The notes under the pieces are model-generated. The model had not been told where the DNA came from. It was given only the letters and a program-made list of their open reading frames with translations, and searched no databases. This document shows positions 38,420 through 50,311 of a DNA stretch of 64,000 nt, one piece after another. The translations under genes were made by a program, and so were the position numbers. How positions within the stretch are numbered: position 1 is the first letter of the stretch; each line of letters begins with the position of its first letter. Source of the stretch: Chlorocebus sabaeus (taxonomy: Eukaryota; Chordata; Mammalia; Primates; Cercopithecidae); NCBI RefSeq assembly GCF_047675955.1, contig NC_132910.1:97242923-97306922 (forward strand), read 5' to 3'.

Positions 38420-40145
38420 ATGTGGCTTTGAGAAAACACACAACCACAATGCCTGGCTTCACTTTCAATGCATGTCTACGCATCTCAGCTGGCTCCTCAG
38501 TCCAGCCTAGCTGTCCTGCCATACCCTCAAGTTAACTCACTTTCCTCATCTAATTGGCAATTGCACACTTTCTCCTCCCTTTTGAAACATCAATACTACC
38601 TACCTCATTATCACTCTCAGTTGTTGATCTTGCTTCCAACCTCACTAAGAAAATAAAAACCATTTAAAAAGACCAAGTATACCCCTTCTGCCCAGCTACA
38701 CACATCCATATCCACACACTCTGCCTTCACTTCTGTTATTATAAATAAACAGCCCAAGGTTCACTGACAGTCATACAACTCAATACTATTCTTTCTCATT
38801 TGATCAAATATATTACTCCAGCATACACACTCTCTCTTACATCAACAGTTTCCTCTCTAGTGTAGTATTCTCATCATGGTACATACATGCTGTTATTTCT
38901 ACATTAAAAAAATTTCTACCCCACATCCCCTCTACATACAACCTCATTTCCCTTTTCCCTTTCATCACAGAGAACCTCAAAACAGCTGACTCTACTTCTA
39001 TCTCTAATTCTGCTCTTCCCACTTTTTTCTTGAGCCCACTCCAAATAAGCTTTTATTTCAATGCTCCACCGAAACCACTCTGGTCAGGCTGCCAGTTACT
39101 CCATGTAGCATAATTCAGTGGCTAATCTTCAGAATTTACCTTACACAACTTATATCAGCATTATTTTACACAGTGAACCAGACCCTCCTCCTCTAATACT
39201 TTTTCACATGGCTTCCAGGACATCTGGCTTCCCTGACACAATGCTCCCCTGTTTTTCCTGCTCTCATTACTGCTGCTTTCTCTGTTGTCTTTGTTGGTTA
39301 TTCCTCATTCCCTTGACCTCTTAATGTTGGAGTGATCCAGGGCTCAGTCCTTGAACCTCTTCTCTTTTATATCTATGCTCTCTCCCCAAAAAATCTCATC
39401 CAATTTTGGCTTTAAATACATTTATCCACTGATGATTCCCTAATTTATATCTCTAGTTTAGATCACTTCCTAAACTACTAATTCTAATATCTCTAATTCT
39501 TCATTAGTATTTCCACTTGGATATATAATAGACATCTTAGTACATAAAAAAACCAAACTCTTGATCTTTACCTATATGGCTGACATTAGAAGTATTCACT
39601 AAGGTCAGTTCCCTTCTCCTTCAGCATACATAAATGACAACACATGGTAAGGCCTTATGACTTATTCTGACCAATTTAATGTGCACAAAGTGCCATGTAT
39701 CACTGTCAACCTGGGCAGTGAAAAACCTATTTGTGGTTCTGCAATCTTTCTCTCTGCTGTGGCAAGTGAAAATGTTGTGTGTTCCATCCAGGGGGTAGAC
39801 CTACAAGATAGTAGAGCCTCCAATCAATCTGGCATCTTTGGGGATGGCAAAAGACCTTCCCATTGACCCACATGGGACATGTATCATGAACAAGAAATAA
39901 ATGTATATTTTTAACCACTGAGATTTTGAAGTTCTTAGTGATCCCAGAATAGCCTAGCCTCTGTAGGCTAATACTCCCCAAACCTGTTCTCACATAGCAA
40001 CAGCAACCTCATCCTTTCAGTTGCTCGACCAAAAACCTTAAAATCATTCTTGATCCCTCTTTTTCTCTCACACCCCGCATCTAATTCATCAGCATATCCT
40101 GTACCAAATACACCCAGAATCTGATCACCTTTACTGTCTCCACTA
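38420..40145 (+). mobile_element. L2 LINE, ORF2-derived, interrupted
   Basis: From about 38960 the order is clear: ttgagcccactccaaataag, ccaccgaaaccactctgg, ggcttccaggacatctggct, gttggagtgatccagggctc, atccactgatgattcc, cacttggatatataatagac, and after an insertion (39585-39965) catcctttcagttgctcga, then aatcattcttgatccctc. This is the L2 reverse-transcriptase region. 38420-38960 is probably its 5' continuation. Full of stops. Confidence 0.8.
39585..39965 (+). mobile_element. LTR-like insert within the L2
   Basis: Breaks L2 continuity. Its end (aagaaataaatgtatatttt, taaccactgagattttga, then cctagcctctgtaggctaat) resembles the polyadenylation region of a MaLR-type LTR. Family uncertain. Confidence 0.5.
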
Positions 40146-40149
40146 CCAT

Positions 40150-41290
40150 TCTGTTCTTCAAAAGACATTGGTGAAAAATAATAAGACAAGTCACAGACTA
40201 GGAAAAAAATATTGACAAAGCAAATATCTGATGAAAGAGACATACCCAGAATATACAGAACTCTTAATGCTCATCAATAAGTAAACAAACCACCCAATTT
40301 TTTAACAAATGAGCAAATGAGCAAGAGAGTTAATAGACATTTCACTAAAGAAGACATATGAATAGCAGATCAACACATGAAGAGATACTCAGTATCACTG
40401 GGAATACAAATTAAATTAGAACCACAATGAGATATCATTACACCGTATTAGAATGGCAAAAATTAAAAAGACTGAAAATACAGTACCAAATGTTGACTAG
40501 GATGTAGAACACTGGAACTGTCATTCGCTACTGGTTGGAATGTAAAACTGTATGACCACTTTAAAAAACAGTTTGGTGATTTATTTAAAAGTTAAACATA
40601 CATATGTAGTAAAAGAAGAGTGCTTGTATATTGAGAGAAATGGTCTACATCAGAAGCTATTTATAGGAGGCTTATAACTATTTATAGATGATTCTTCCTT
40701 GATGAAAAGGTACTAAAACTTACACCTACCAGATGATATACCCATTCCACTCCTAGATATTTCCAAGGAAATGGAGGTATATTATATATAAACTTAAGAT
40801 TTCTACAGGAATGCTCATAGCCAAAAATTAGAAACTGCCCAAATTTCCATCAACAGGTGAATGGATAAACAATTTGTAGCATATCTGTATAAAATACTAC
40901 TCCTCAGCAAAAAAGGTACTGAATTATTAATGAACACAACATAGATGAATTACAAAATATGTATGCTTAGTAAAAGAAGCTAGAAAAGATTTTTTTAAAA
41001 AAGCACAAACTGTATAATTCCATCGCATAAAACTCTAAAAAACACAAACTAATCTACAGTGACAGAGAGCAGATCAGTGGTTGCCTGGGGAAGGGGGTGT
41101 TGAGAAGGGCAGAAGGAAGGAATGTCAATGGGACTCAGGAAACTCTTTGAGGGTATATATATGGATATGGATATGTTCACTATCTTGATTGTGTTGGTGG
41201 TTTCACAAGTATACACATATGTCAAAGCATTAAACTGTTTATGTTTATACAGTTTGTTATATGTCAATGATACTTCCATAAACCTGTTTT
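40150..41290 (+). mobile_element. L1M, ORF2 3' part and 3' UTR
   Basis: aaatatctgatgaaagagac, attacaccgtattagaatgg, actggaactgtcattcgcta, catcaacaggtgaatggata and ggttgcctggggaaggggg occur in L1 order, ending near 41290. About 100 bp at 40611-40720 does not fit and may be an insertion. Inactive. Confidence 0.85.
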
Positions 41291-42071
41291 CAATATAGCA
41301 GGTACTCAATATTTTTGGAAAACAGAAAGTGGATGAAAATGAAAATCGATGTTGAAAGCAGAATCCTAAGAACGAACTGAAGTGGAAACCCATTATCTTC
41401 CCTCCTTCAATAGCATTTTTTTTCTAAATGAGAGAATATAAGTAGAAAAGGAGAAATAAGCTATCACAAATGAATGTCCCTCAGTATAAAGTCATAGGGC
41501 CTTTCAACCAGGGAAGAACCCCCTGTAAGTAGCTTCTGCATTGGACAATTGCTACCCCAATATACAAATGCAATTATTGTGCCATAGTCCCCTAGCAGTT
41601 GAATAATCTCTTTGAATTCATCTAATAAACCTAGCCTAATTTCTTCTTTTTATATCATCTTCACTTGTCATTTAACATATTGAACTTTTCCCCATCAATT
41701 TAGTTTGTTAACAATTTTTTTGGAAAAAAGGAATAGCCATATTGGATGTCCTCAGGCTGTGAATCTTGGATGAAAAATGCCTTTCCCAGGTCTTCTCTGT
41801 CCTTTGTCTCCCAATTTCCACTGAGGTAGAAGAAAAATCACTATCTATATTTCACTCATTTCCCTTGCTCTTCTCTTTGAAATCCTAAATTCCATCCATC
41901 ATGATCAATTTTAGCATCATGCTAGTATGTGAGTACACCTCCTTCTTTCACAAGCTGTTATGGCTAGGAGTTTTCTGCAACATCAACCCTTCATGTTCAA
42001 AACTATGGTACAATTTTGAAATAAAAGCACAGCATGCACTTATGTTTAAATAAGGTAGCCCCATGACTCAC
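41291..42071. other. Unassigned intronic sequence beside exon 4
   Basis: No named repeat or second exon seen between the L1 end and the exon 4 donor. Confidence 0.5.
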
Positions 42072-42147
42072 CTCATTTCCACCAACTGCCTTGGTTAAAA
42101 TCACTGCAGAAGACACAGGCGGAGGCATGCAACCTACTGTCTGCAAA
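42072..42147 (-). CDS. SLC10A7: SLC10A7 coding exon 4 (residues 108-132)
   Basis: 76 nt. The acceptor is ttcttttatttttcag and the donor gtgagt. It reads LQTVGCMPPPVSSAVILTKA and then VGGNE. This is the conserved SLC10 segment with the helix-breaking proline triplet and a GGNE end; in the family it precedes an alanine-rich AAAIFNSAFG stretch encoded by the next exon. It ends in phase 0. It is the last SLC10A7 exon found in the window. Confidence 0.96.
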
Positions 42148-43022
42148 CTGAAAAATAAAAGAAAATCCAACTATAAATAATTTTTTAAATCATAGACAGC
42201 TGTCACCACATTCATTCTAAAATAGCAAGGCTGAGCAAATGAAAATAAGGGCATATTTACTGATGCACATGCCCTGTTGAATTTAGACAAGTCTGCACAA
42301 GGCAATATGGCTTACAAGGTGCTGCAAATGTATGGGTTCTATTCTCTTATGCTATTCCATAGGCTTGAGTGAGTCTATTTTAAGCTATTTAAGCTCTTAT
42401 TATACAATTCAAAAAGCAGTCAAGGTATAGTGAGTTCAGTCATTGAAAGATAACCAAAATGGCTAATCATTTGGTAAGTGTATGTAGTCTTAGGTTATTT
42501 TTAGGTAAAGTGAAAAATATTTTCCCTACATTTTGTTTGTAGGAAGTCTCTAAATCTTCAAAACCACTTCCAAAGTTCAAAATACTTGACAAGACACAAG
42601 CTTGTATCTTTGGATTTCTTTCTATAGAAGAGTAGTCTTCAAACCTTCATCTCATAAAAGACATTTTAATGTTGTAATAACATTACAGAAACAGGCATGA
42701 CACAATCATACACTTTTGCATTCAGACTCTGTAGTAAATTCTAGTATCTATTCTCAATTTGGTTTTTATTAAATTAAGTGCACACACCCAAGATCATAAC
42801 AGGTCTATTTTCTTAGTTTAGGACAGAAAATAAATTGCATAACAAGCAAATGAAACTATGAGTAATAAACTTAAGTACTATAAATTTTTTTAATTACTCA
42901 AAATCCACATAGAATATATCTTCTGGGGAGAACAGGTATCTGGCCTAAGTGGAAAGTTCATACAGGGCATAGAGGACACAGAGTATCTGACTTAGATTTT
43001 GAATGGGTATGATTAAAGGTTA

Positions 43023-43439
43023 CAGTTGACCATTTAACAACATGGATTTGAACTGTGAGGGCCCCACTTATACAAGAATTTCTTCTGCCTCTGCTACACC
43101 TGAGACAGCAAGACTTCTTCCTCTTCTTCAGCCTACTCAATGTGAAGATGACAAAAATGAAGGCCTATATAATGACCCATTTCTACTTAATGAATAGTAA
43201 ATATATTTTTTCTTCCTTATAATTTTCTTAATATGTTTCTTTTCTATAGCTTAATTGTAAGAATATGTAATACGTGTAATATATAAAGTATATGTTAATT
43301 GACTATATTATAGGTAAGGCTTCCAGTCAATGGTTAGGCTACCAGTAGTTAAGTTTTTGGGGAGTCAAAAGTTATATGTGGATTTTCAACTGCATGGGGG
43401 TTGGCACCTCTAAGCTTCACAGTGTTCAATGGTCAACTA
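43023..43439 (+). mobile_element. Tigger-type nonautonomous DNA transposon, apparently complete
   Basis: Terminal inverted repeats: cagttgaccatttaacaac at the left and the complement-matching ttcaatggtcaact at the right, flanked by TA on both sides (43021-43022, 43440-43441) as in Tc1/mariner-pogo elements. Internal words ttgaactgtgagggccccac and gagtcaaaagttatatgtgg fit a common 400-bp primate MITE. Confidence 0.82.
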
Positions 43440-43699
43440 TATTTTTATTCATTTTTGTAAGAATATGTTATCTAAAATTTATGCAATAGATTTACATTAG
43501 GTCCAAAATATGAAAAATAATGTTTAAACTCATTTTGATTGAAGCATAAGAAAACTGGAATTTCCAACTCAGTTCCATTCAATATGGTCTTCTTTCCAGA
43601 TCTGTTTTACCAAGAGCTACTAGAGTGGTCTGCCCTATTATGAATTCCCAATTTCTGAGTCTTCCTTAGAGTCTGCTATCATCGTCACTAATACTGAGC

Positions 43700-43875
43700 A
43701 TTTACCATTTGTAGTAGACACTATTCTAAACACTTTACATACTATCTCATTTATTCCTCAAAAGTTATATTTAAGATAAGTTGTTATTATTATTCCCATT
43801 TTACAGAAAACTGAAGTGAATAAAGAAGTTAAGTAACTTTCCAAACTCACAAAGCCACCTATCTGGGGTAAAACT
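43700..43875 (-). repeat. MIR
   Basis: ctattctaaacactttacat, attattattcccattttaca and tccaaactcacaaagccacc fit the MIR complement. Confidence 0.75.
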
Positions 43876-44069
43876 TTTATGGGTCACAGACTTATCTAGG
43901 CCTCCCACCTCAGCCTCTCTGCCTTCTGTCTCCCCTACCCCCAATACTAGGACAGATCCTCTCATGCATTTTCAATCTTTCTAGCTTTTTCATCCCTCCT
44001 CTTCCACCCTTTCCCTTCTATATGCAAAAAAAGCAGAATTCTCATAGCTTTAAAAAAACAAAAATTTTG

Positions 44070-44168
44070 CTTGAACCCAGGAGGCAGAGGTTGCAGTGAG
44101 CCAAGATCGCGCCACTGCACTCCAGCTGGGCAGCAGAGCGAGGTGCCATCTCAAAAATAAATAAATAA
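44070..44168 (+). mobile_element. Alu 3' stub
   Basis: gcttgaacccaggaggcaga to ggtgccatctcaaaa with an AAAT tail; 5' truncated. Confidence 0.9.
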
Positions 44169-44744
44169 AAGACAAAATTTGCCAACTATATACTGAATAC
44201 ATATATCTTCTATGGGTAAAATCCTACAAGAAAGAATTTTTAAAAAGAAATAAAAACATTATTCCTGCATTCAAGGAGGCAGAAGAGTCAATGCACAAAT
44301 GTAGATAACTAATAGCAAAATGAGTGAAATGAGTGGTGCTGCCTCCTCAAGATACAATCCCACTTTTCTCATTGTGACTCACTTTTGACCTTTAAAGACT
44401 GCCTGCCTCCATGGCCCCACAGACCATTCTCTCTTTACTTCTCCGAAAGGAGATTTCTTCCCCCTCTAATAGTAATAATAACCTTAAAGTAACCAGTAAT
44501 CTCCAAATCACCAAATCTGGTATCTTTTTCCTCATATTCATTCTGCTTACCTTCTTCTCAGGGCACTCTAATATTTTCATGGTTACTGTTGTAGTTCATT
44601 CAAATTTAGTTTCTGTCTTTTAAACCAGTCATTCTGGTGGTTTTTTTTTTTTTTTTTAGCCCTAACTACAATTCCCAAATTTGTAGCTATCTATGACTGC
44701 CACTTTAAACTAAGCACGTCTAATGTTGTATTTATATATTTGTT

Positions 44745-44970
44745 TCCCAAATTTATTGAGGTATAATTGACAAGCAAATATTATAAAAATTTATGGCATA
44801 CAACATGATGTTTTGACATCGGTATACACTGCGAAATTATTACCACAATCAAACTAATTAACATATACATCTACTCTCTTGGCAATTTTCTAGTATACGT
44901 TATTAACTACAGTCACCATGCTGTACAACAGATCTCCAGAATGAATTCATATATTTTCTAAAAAATAAAC
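44745..44970 (-). mobile_element. L1M 3' UTR fragment
   Basis: tttattgaggtataattgac, ggcatacaacatgatgtttt and gtcaccatgctgtacaacag are the complement of the L1MA/MB-type 3' UTR. Confidence 0.85.
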
Positions 44971-45086
44971 TTCCCCTCTGAATCTACATATATTTTTGGT
45001 CAATGGGACCAGTTTTTTCCCTAATGATCCAGTTTGAAACTTTGAAGTTATATGTGACTCCACTTGCTCCTCAAAAATCAATCTGT

Positions 45087-45386
45087 GGCTGGGCGCGGTG
45101 GCTCACACCTTTAATCCCAGCACTTCGGGAGGCCGAGACGGGCAGATCACGAGATGAAGAGATTGAAACTATCCTGGCCAACAGGGTGAAACCCCATCTC
45201 TACTAAAAATACAAAAATTAGCTGGGCACGGTGGCAGGCACCTGTAATCCCAGTTACTCAGGAGGCTGAGGCAGGAGAATCACTGGAATCCAGGAGGCAG
45301 AGGTTGCAGTGAGCCAAGATCATGCCACTGCACTCCAGCCTGGCAACAGAATGAGACTCTGTCTCAAAAAAAAAAAAAAAAAAAAA
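45087..45386 (+). mobile_element. Alu (S/Y type)
   Basis: ggctgggcgcggtggctcac to the poly(A). Perfect 14-bp duplications AAAAATCAATCTGT at 45073-45086 and 45387-45400. Confidence 0.95.
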
Positions 45387-45829
45387 AAAAATCAATCTGT
45401 CACAACTAACTTTCCAGTTTCCTCCATGACTACTGCCACCATCATCCCTGTCCAGATGCTTCTCAGCCAATCTGGACGCTTACAAAGGCCTGTTCAATGT
45501 TCCCTCTACCTTACTCTGTCCCTTTGCTATGCAAGGTAAGGAGTATGTGCTCAGAATATCTTTATTTCAACAACTTAAACATGATTCTGCAACCTCTTCA
45601 AGTTAATATACTAAGTATGTACTTTCAAATTAGGGAAGTGAAGGGAAAAAAACACTAAGCCAGGAAGAGCTTTCTCTAAGTGAATTACGGTAAGTGTATA
45701 TTCCTTTAAGTTCAACATCTTGAAGTCAGAATTGTTTGTTTTATTTAGCATATTGAGATTGCAAGCTGTCCAATTAATCTTCCTTCATAGCCACTTTTAA
45801 ACATGTTGTTATGTGCTTGTTTAGCATTT

Positions 45830-46195
45830 TTAACAGCTCTCTCTCCATCATCTATAGCTTCAAATGCAAACTCCTCAGCCCAGTAATTCAGGCCTTCTGC
45901 AAGCCAACCCTATGGAAACATTTTATCTTTGTATCTCATTAATGTCTCATTTTTGAAATCTCTAAGAGTACCCAACCTTTGCTGAACTGCTTATTCTTTA
46001 ACTGATTACACCACTCATCTGAAAAATCACATGGTGTCGCATTTTGGTGATTACTAGGAGGTATATATATCCTATATAACCAACTAGGTTGGAAGTTCCC
46101 AGAAGACAACAAAAATGAATAAATATCTTTGTATTCCTTGAGTGGCCTACACATGGTAGATATTCAGTAGCTGTTGGTTATTGATATGCATAATA
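45830..46195 (+). repeat. L2 3' end
   Basis: Ends with aactaggttggaagttccca, atgaataaatatctttgtat and the L2-type end ggtagatattcagtagctgt. Confidence 0.6.
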
Positions 46196-46269
46196 CATTG
46201 TTGCTCTAAAATGATGTCATCATATTTTATGTGGCATTTTACACTTTTTGGTGAAATTTGATGGTCATT

Positions 46270-47095
46270 CTCTCAAACTAAATCTGGCCAAAATGGCACT
46301 CTTGATTTCCACCATGCCTCCTAACCTAGTTTTCCCCTCTTAAGTAAGTGATGCTACCAATTACCCAGTGGTTCCAACCTAAAACCTTGGTTCCTCTGTC
46401 CTCCTTCTATATCCTCCTTACCCATCACCAATGAAAGCTCTACTGTAAAATCTATCTGGCACACATTCATTTCTCTCTGTTGAACTGCTACCTCACCACT
46501 ACTCTCTGAGTTGATTTCTCTCAGGCCCCTCTACTATCTCTCTTCCGCATAGCAATCAGAAGAATCATTTGCAAACATAAATCAGACCTCATCACTCCCT
46601 CATTCCAATCCCTCCAATAGTTAGCTTCCTATAGCACTCAGAATAAAATCCGAACACTGTCCCATGGCCTATAAGGCTCTATATAGCGCACTCCTGCCTC
46701 CTTTTCTACTGTTAGGACATGGTATTTTTCCTCTACATCACCAGGCTCTGGCCTTCCTGGCTGCTTTACTGACTGGAAAACAACAGGCTTGATCCTGCCC
46801 TAGAGCCTTTGTACATTCTGTTTCCTTTCCCTAGAACATTCTGCCCCCAGAACTCTGAAATCTAAATTAATCACCAGCCTGCCCACCCAACCACTTTCAC
46901 ATTATCTCACTGTTTTGTTCTTTTTACATCATTTATCTCTATCTTGCTCATCTACTTACTTGTTTATTGATACCACACCCCCTGAGACTCCCCAACATGC
47001 AAAACTAATGGGCATTTCACTCTTGTTTCTCCAATATTTATAATAACTCCTGAAACAAAGTAGAAGCTAAATAAATAACTTGAATCAATGAATAA
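46270..47095 (+). mobile_element. L2, ORF2 end and 3' UTR
   Basis: aaatcagacctcatcactcc, cagaataaaatccgaacact, cagagcc-type tagagcctttgtacattctg and the end taaataaataacttgaatca follow L2 order. Confidence 0.85.
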
Positions 47096-47124
47096 GTAAT
47101 TTCAATTGATATCCCCAACATCAT

Positions 47125-47275
47125 TGGTAAATAAGCAGTAAAAGTATGATTATCCTCCTTTCTAGATAGGGAAATTGACATTAAAAACTATTTAAAAACT
47201 TTGCTCAAAGTCACATAGTATGTTAGGGATATGGTCAGAATTCAATCTTCAGGCTCTAAGTTCAACTATTACATC
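47125..47275 (-). repeat. MIR
   Basis: tttgctcaaagtcacatagt then atgttagggatatggtcaga fits the MIR complement. Confidence 0.6.
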
Positions 47276-47696
47276 AAACATAAAACAATGAAAAGGTAAC
47301 GTTTGTCCCATATATAGGTTTTTTTTTCTTTCTTATACATTTCTAAAACACACCTTATACTCCGCTATTTTCTAATTAATTGACATCCAATTGACTGGCA
47401 TACAGATCTTACATCTGCTAGTCCTTATCATTTTTTTTCCAAGACCACTCTTTAAAATTCTCAGAAAAGTGTTCATCCTAAAACCTCAGGATGAAGCATG
47501 AGGGTGTATCTTAAGATTCTGTTATTTGATGAACTTCCTTGATGAAATACTATTGTTTTAAAGGAAAACAAAGATGTGTTTTTACTTCCTTTTAAGATAG
47601 CACACAAGCCCTTTTGTATATAGTTGCCATAGAAACAATAATATCTCTAGAGATGCCCCATTAAAAGTGGACCCACTTTTAAAGATTTAAACATAC

Positions 47697-47833
47697 CCTT
47701 TTAAAAGCCATTCGTTGATGGGTGTGATTGATAAAAGCTGAAGAAAAAGCCATATTGTTGCTGGGAAGAATGCAAGTGTAAAGATCTGAATAAAAAGATG
47801 CAGTTTTAGATGCACCAAAGCACTGGTCAGCTC
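47697..47833 (-). CDS. SLC10A7: SLC10A7 coding exon 3 (residues 62-106 plus two bases of codon 107)
   Basis: 137 nt. The acceptor is cttaatttttccag and the donor gtatgt. It reads ELTSALVHLKLHLFIQIFTL... to INEWLLKG. The stretch LHLFIQIFTLAFFPATIWLF (about residues 72-91) is the third membrane segment, followed by FLQLLSITPINEW in the loop leading to segment 4. It joins exon 2 in phase 0 and exon 4 through a split glycine codon (GG + T). No stop or frameshift is present. Confidence 0.97.
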
Positions 47834-48041
47834 CTGGAAAAATTAAGGAAACAAAATAAACAAAGGTAAGAAAACTATTCCTGAAAGGAGATCGCTACTA
47901 AAATAACATCACATGAGTTAGTTTTTAATTTCGAGTTTTTTCATATCTAAAATTTTTATCTATAAGTAAATGCACATGAGACAATGCAAGAGAAAAAAGT
48001 TACTTATGAAGGCTATAAAGTATTTTTGTTTAAAATTTCTT

Positions 48042-48354
48042 AATTTTTTCTTTCTTTTTTTTTTTTTTTTGGAGACAGTTTTTGCTGGTTGCCCAGACTA
48101 GATTGCAGTGGCAAGATCTTGGCTCACTGCAACCTCCACCTCCCGGGTTCAAGGAATTCTCCCGCCTCCTGAGTAGTTTGAACTACAGGTGCCCGCCACT
48201 ACCACGCCCCCCCCCCCCCACTAATTTTTGTATTTTTAGTAGGATGGGGTTTCACCCTGTTGGGCAGGATGGTCTCAGTCTCCTGACCTCATGATTCGCT
48301 CCCCTTGGCCTCCCAAAGTGCTGGAATTACAGGCATGAGCCACCGTGCCCGGCC
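48042..48354 (-). mobile_element. AluS with (C)n interruption
   Basis: T head to gtgcccggcc. A run of C at about 48208-48219 replaces the usual cggctaattt junction. Flanked by TAAAATTTCTT at 48031-48041 and 48355-48365. Confidence 0.92.
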
Positions 48355-48361
48355 TAAAATT

Positions 48362-48365
<4 letters not shown>

Positions 48366-48395
<30 letters not shown>

Positions 48396-48603
48396 AGACG
48401 GAGTCTCGCTTTGTCGCCTGGGCTGGGGTGCAGTGGCCGGATCTCAGCTCACTGCAAGCTCCGCCTCCCGGGTTCATGCCATTCTCCTGCCTCAGCCTCC
48501 CGTGTAGCTGGGACTACAGGCGCCCGCCACCTCGACCGGCTATTTTTTGTATTTTTTTTTTTGGAAAGACGGGGTTTCACCGTGTTAGCCAGGATGGTCT
48601 CGA
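48366..48603 (-). mobile_element. Young 5'-truncated AluY, cercopithecid AluYR-like
   Basis: T head, gagacggagtctcgctttgt, then gtggccggatctcagctcac at about 48432 and ccacctcgaccggc at about 48527. The ggccggatctcagctc and ccacctcg words are what I recall of the Old World monkey AluYR lineage; human AluY has gcgcgatctcggctc and ccaccacgcccggc. It stops at ggtctcgat, so the first 70 or so bases of the Alu are missing. Confidence 0.85.
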
Positions 48604-48969
48604 TTAACTATTCTTTTCTAATTTCTTTACAACACACAATAAGCCCTAACAAATCAGATGTGTAAAATTCTGGACCAGGACTAAGCCAACTATACTTTAT
48701 ACTAGCATAGATTTGGGGATTGTTGAACAACATACATGTATGTTTACCTATATAAAATAATATTTTCAAAAAAACCTTAATAAGGTCTATCACATTTCAA
48801 CCAAATACAGTAATTAACCTCTATGCGTTGCACCAAGGCTTTAAGTCCTCGATTTGGCAAGATGTTACTGAATCTACAAATTAATACTTTAAAAAACATT
48901 TCCCTCAATGATAGTCTCTAATTCCAAATGGCATTTTCTTCCACAATCTACACTAGATTCTTTGTTAAC

Positions 48970-49130
48970 ATTAACAGAATATCAGCTTTATGCCATAATC
49001 TGAGCTTGTCACTTTACATGTTATCTCACTTAATCCTCACAAGAACCTAATTAAGTAAATACTATTATCCCTGTTTTACCGATGAAGAAATTGAAGTTGA
49101 GAGTTACTATATGGTGAATATCAGAATTAA
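48970..49130 (-). repeat. MIR
   Basis: ttatctcacttaatcctcac, tattatccctgttttaccga and atgaagaaattgaagttgag fit the MIR complement. Confidence 0.78.
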
Positions 49131-49996
49131 ATTTTCTCGCATGCTAGCAAACCCATGCCTGCTTCTCCCAATGCTACCCCAAGAGGAGAAAAAAATGCAC
49201 ATTAAACATAACAAACCAGGCACACGTTACGAGTTTGACACCTAAAAAAAGGATAATTAGTTAACCTCTGGGATTCAAATAGATATAAACTAACAATATT
49301 TGCATTTGAGTTTATATTGTGTTGAAATAAAAACAAAATGGAAAACTAAAATAAAATTGGAAAGTGCTAGAAAAACTATAGTCCTTTAAAACAAGCAAGT
49401 GATCATTAAAGCATATTCAACTATGCCAGACAGTCACTGGTTGTAAGTATAGAACTGCAGTGGCCCCTTTGTTCAGGTAAGATGTTCAAGAGATCCTCAG
49501 CCTCAGAGACATTAGCCAAAGTTTATCAGTTTAATCAACAGTACATTAATGCAGACTAATTCGCTCATCACCACATTCTGAGATTAGTCTCATCACTTCC
49601 CACTGTCTATCTCCCTGTGTGGAGATACACACAGCAGTTCCTTCCTGTTAGGTCACAAGACATCCCTAAATGACATCCAAAGAATTTCTGGCAATGTAAT
49701 TTAGGACCACTAGAAAACACTCAGCCTACCAGAAGTCACATTAGGTCCTGGGATCAGACCTAAGAGAAAGCAAGCCATCCTTACAGTGAATCAGAATTCT
49801 TAGAGCTCCACTCCAGAGAAAACTTGAGCACCAGCAGTTTCAGAGTATTCATTCTCAACAGCCTTGAAGCCAAATCTCACTTAAATATACTCAGAGGCAT
49901 TTGGTAAACACTAAACAAATAGTAGTATTTTTATATTTTAAAATACCATAATGAAATGATTAGCCAGAATACACTAAGACATTTTTGCATATACTT

Positions 49997-50300
49997 TTTT
50001 TTTTCTTTTCTTTTTTTGAGACGGAGTTTCGCTCTTGTCATCCAGACTGGAGTGCAGTGGTGCGATCTCGGCTCACTGCAATCACTGCCTCCTGAGTTCA
50101 AGTGATTCTCCTGCCTCCACCTCCCAAGTAGCTGGGATTACAGGCACCCACCACCACACCCGGCTAATTTTTGTATTTTGAGTAGAGATAGGGTTTTGCC
50201 ATGTTACCCAGGCTTGTCTGGAACTCCTGACTTCAGGTGATCCACCCGCCTCAGCCTCCCCAAGTGCTGGGATTACAGGCATGAGCCACCGTGCCCAGAC
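49997..50300 (-). mobile_element. AluS
   Basis: T head, gagacggagtttcgctcttg to gtgcccagac. Duplications TGCATATACTT at 49986-49996 and 50301-50311. Confidence 0.94.
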
Positions 50301-50311
50301 TGCATATACTT

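Larger units (their letters stand above)
1..42071 (-). other. SLC10A7: SLC10A7 intron 4 (partial, more than 42 kb)
   Basis: Begins at donor gtgagt (42071-42066) and continues past the left edge. It is A+T-rich and about half interspersed repeats, which are listed separately. No further exon was recognised on either strand. Confidence 0.85.
42148..47696 (-). other. SLC10A7: SLC10A7 intron 3
   Basis: 5549 bp. Contains a Tigger-type element (43023-43439), MIRs near 43700 and 47125, an Alu 3' stub (44070-44168), an L1 3' end (44745-44970), a full Alu (45087-45386) and two L2 pieces (45830-46195, 46270-47095). I see nothing recognisable in 42148-43022 or 47280-47696. Confidence 0.9.

Noticed and set aside
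48082..48665. Open frames of 70-106 codons
   Set aside because: Translated Alu sequence on the antisense strand, with no gene context.
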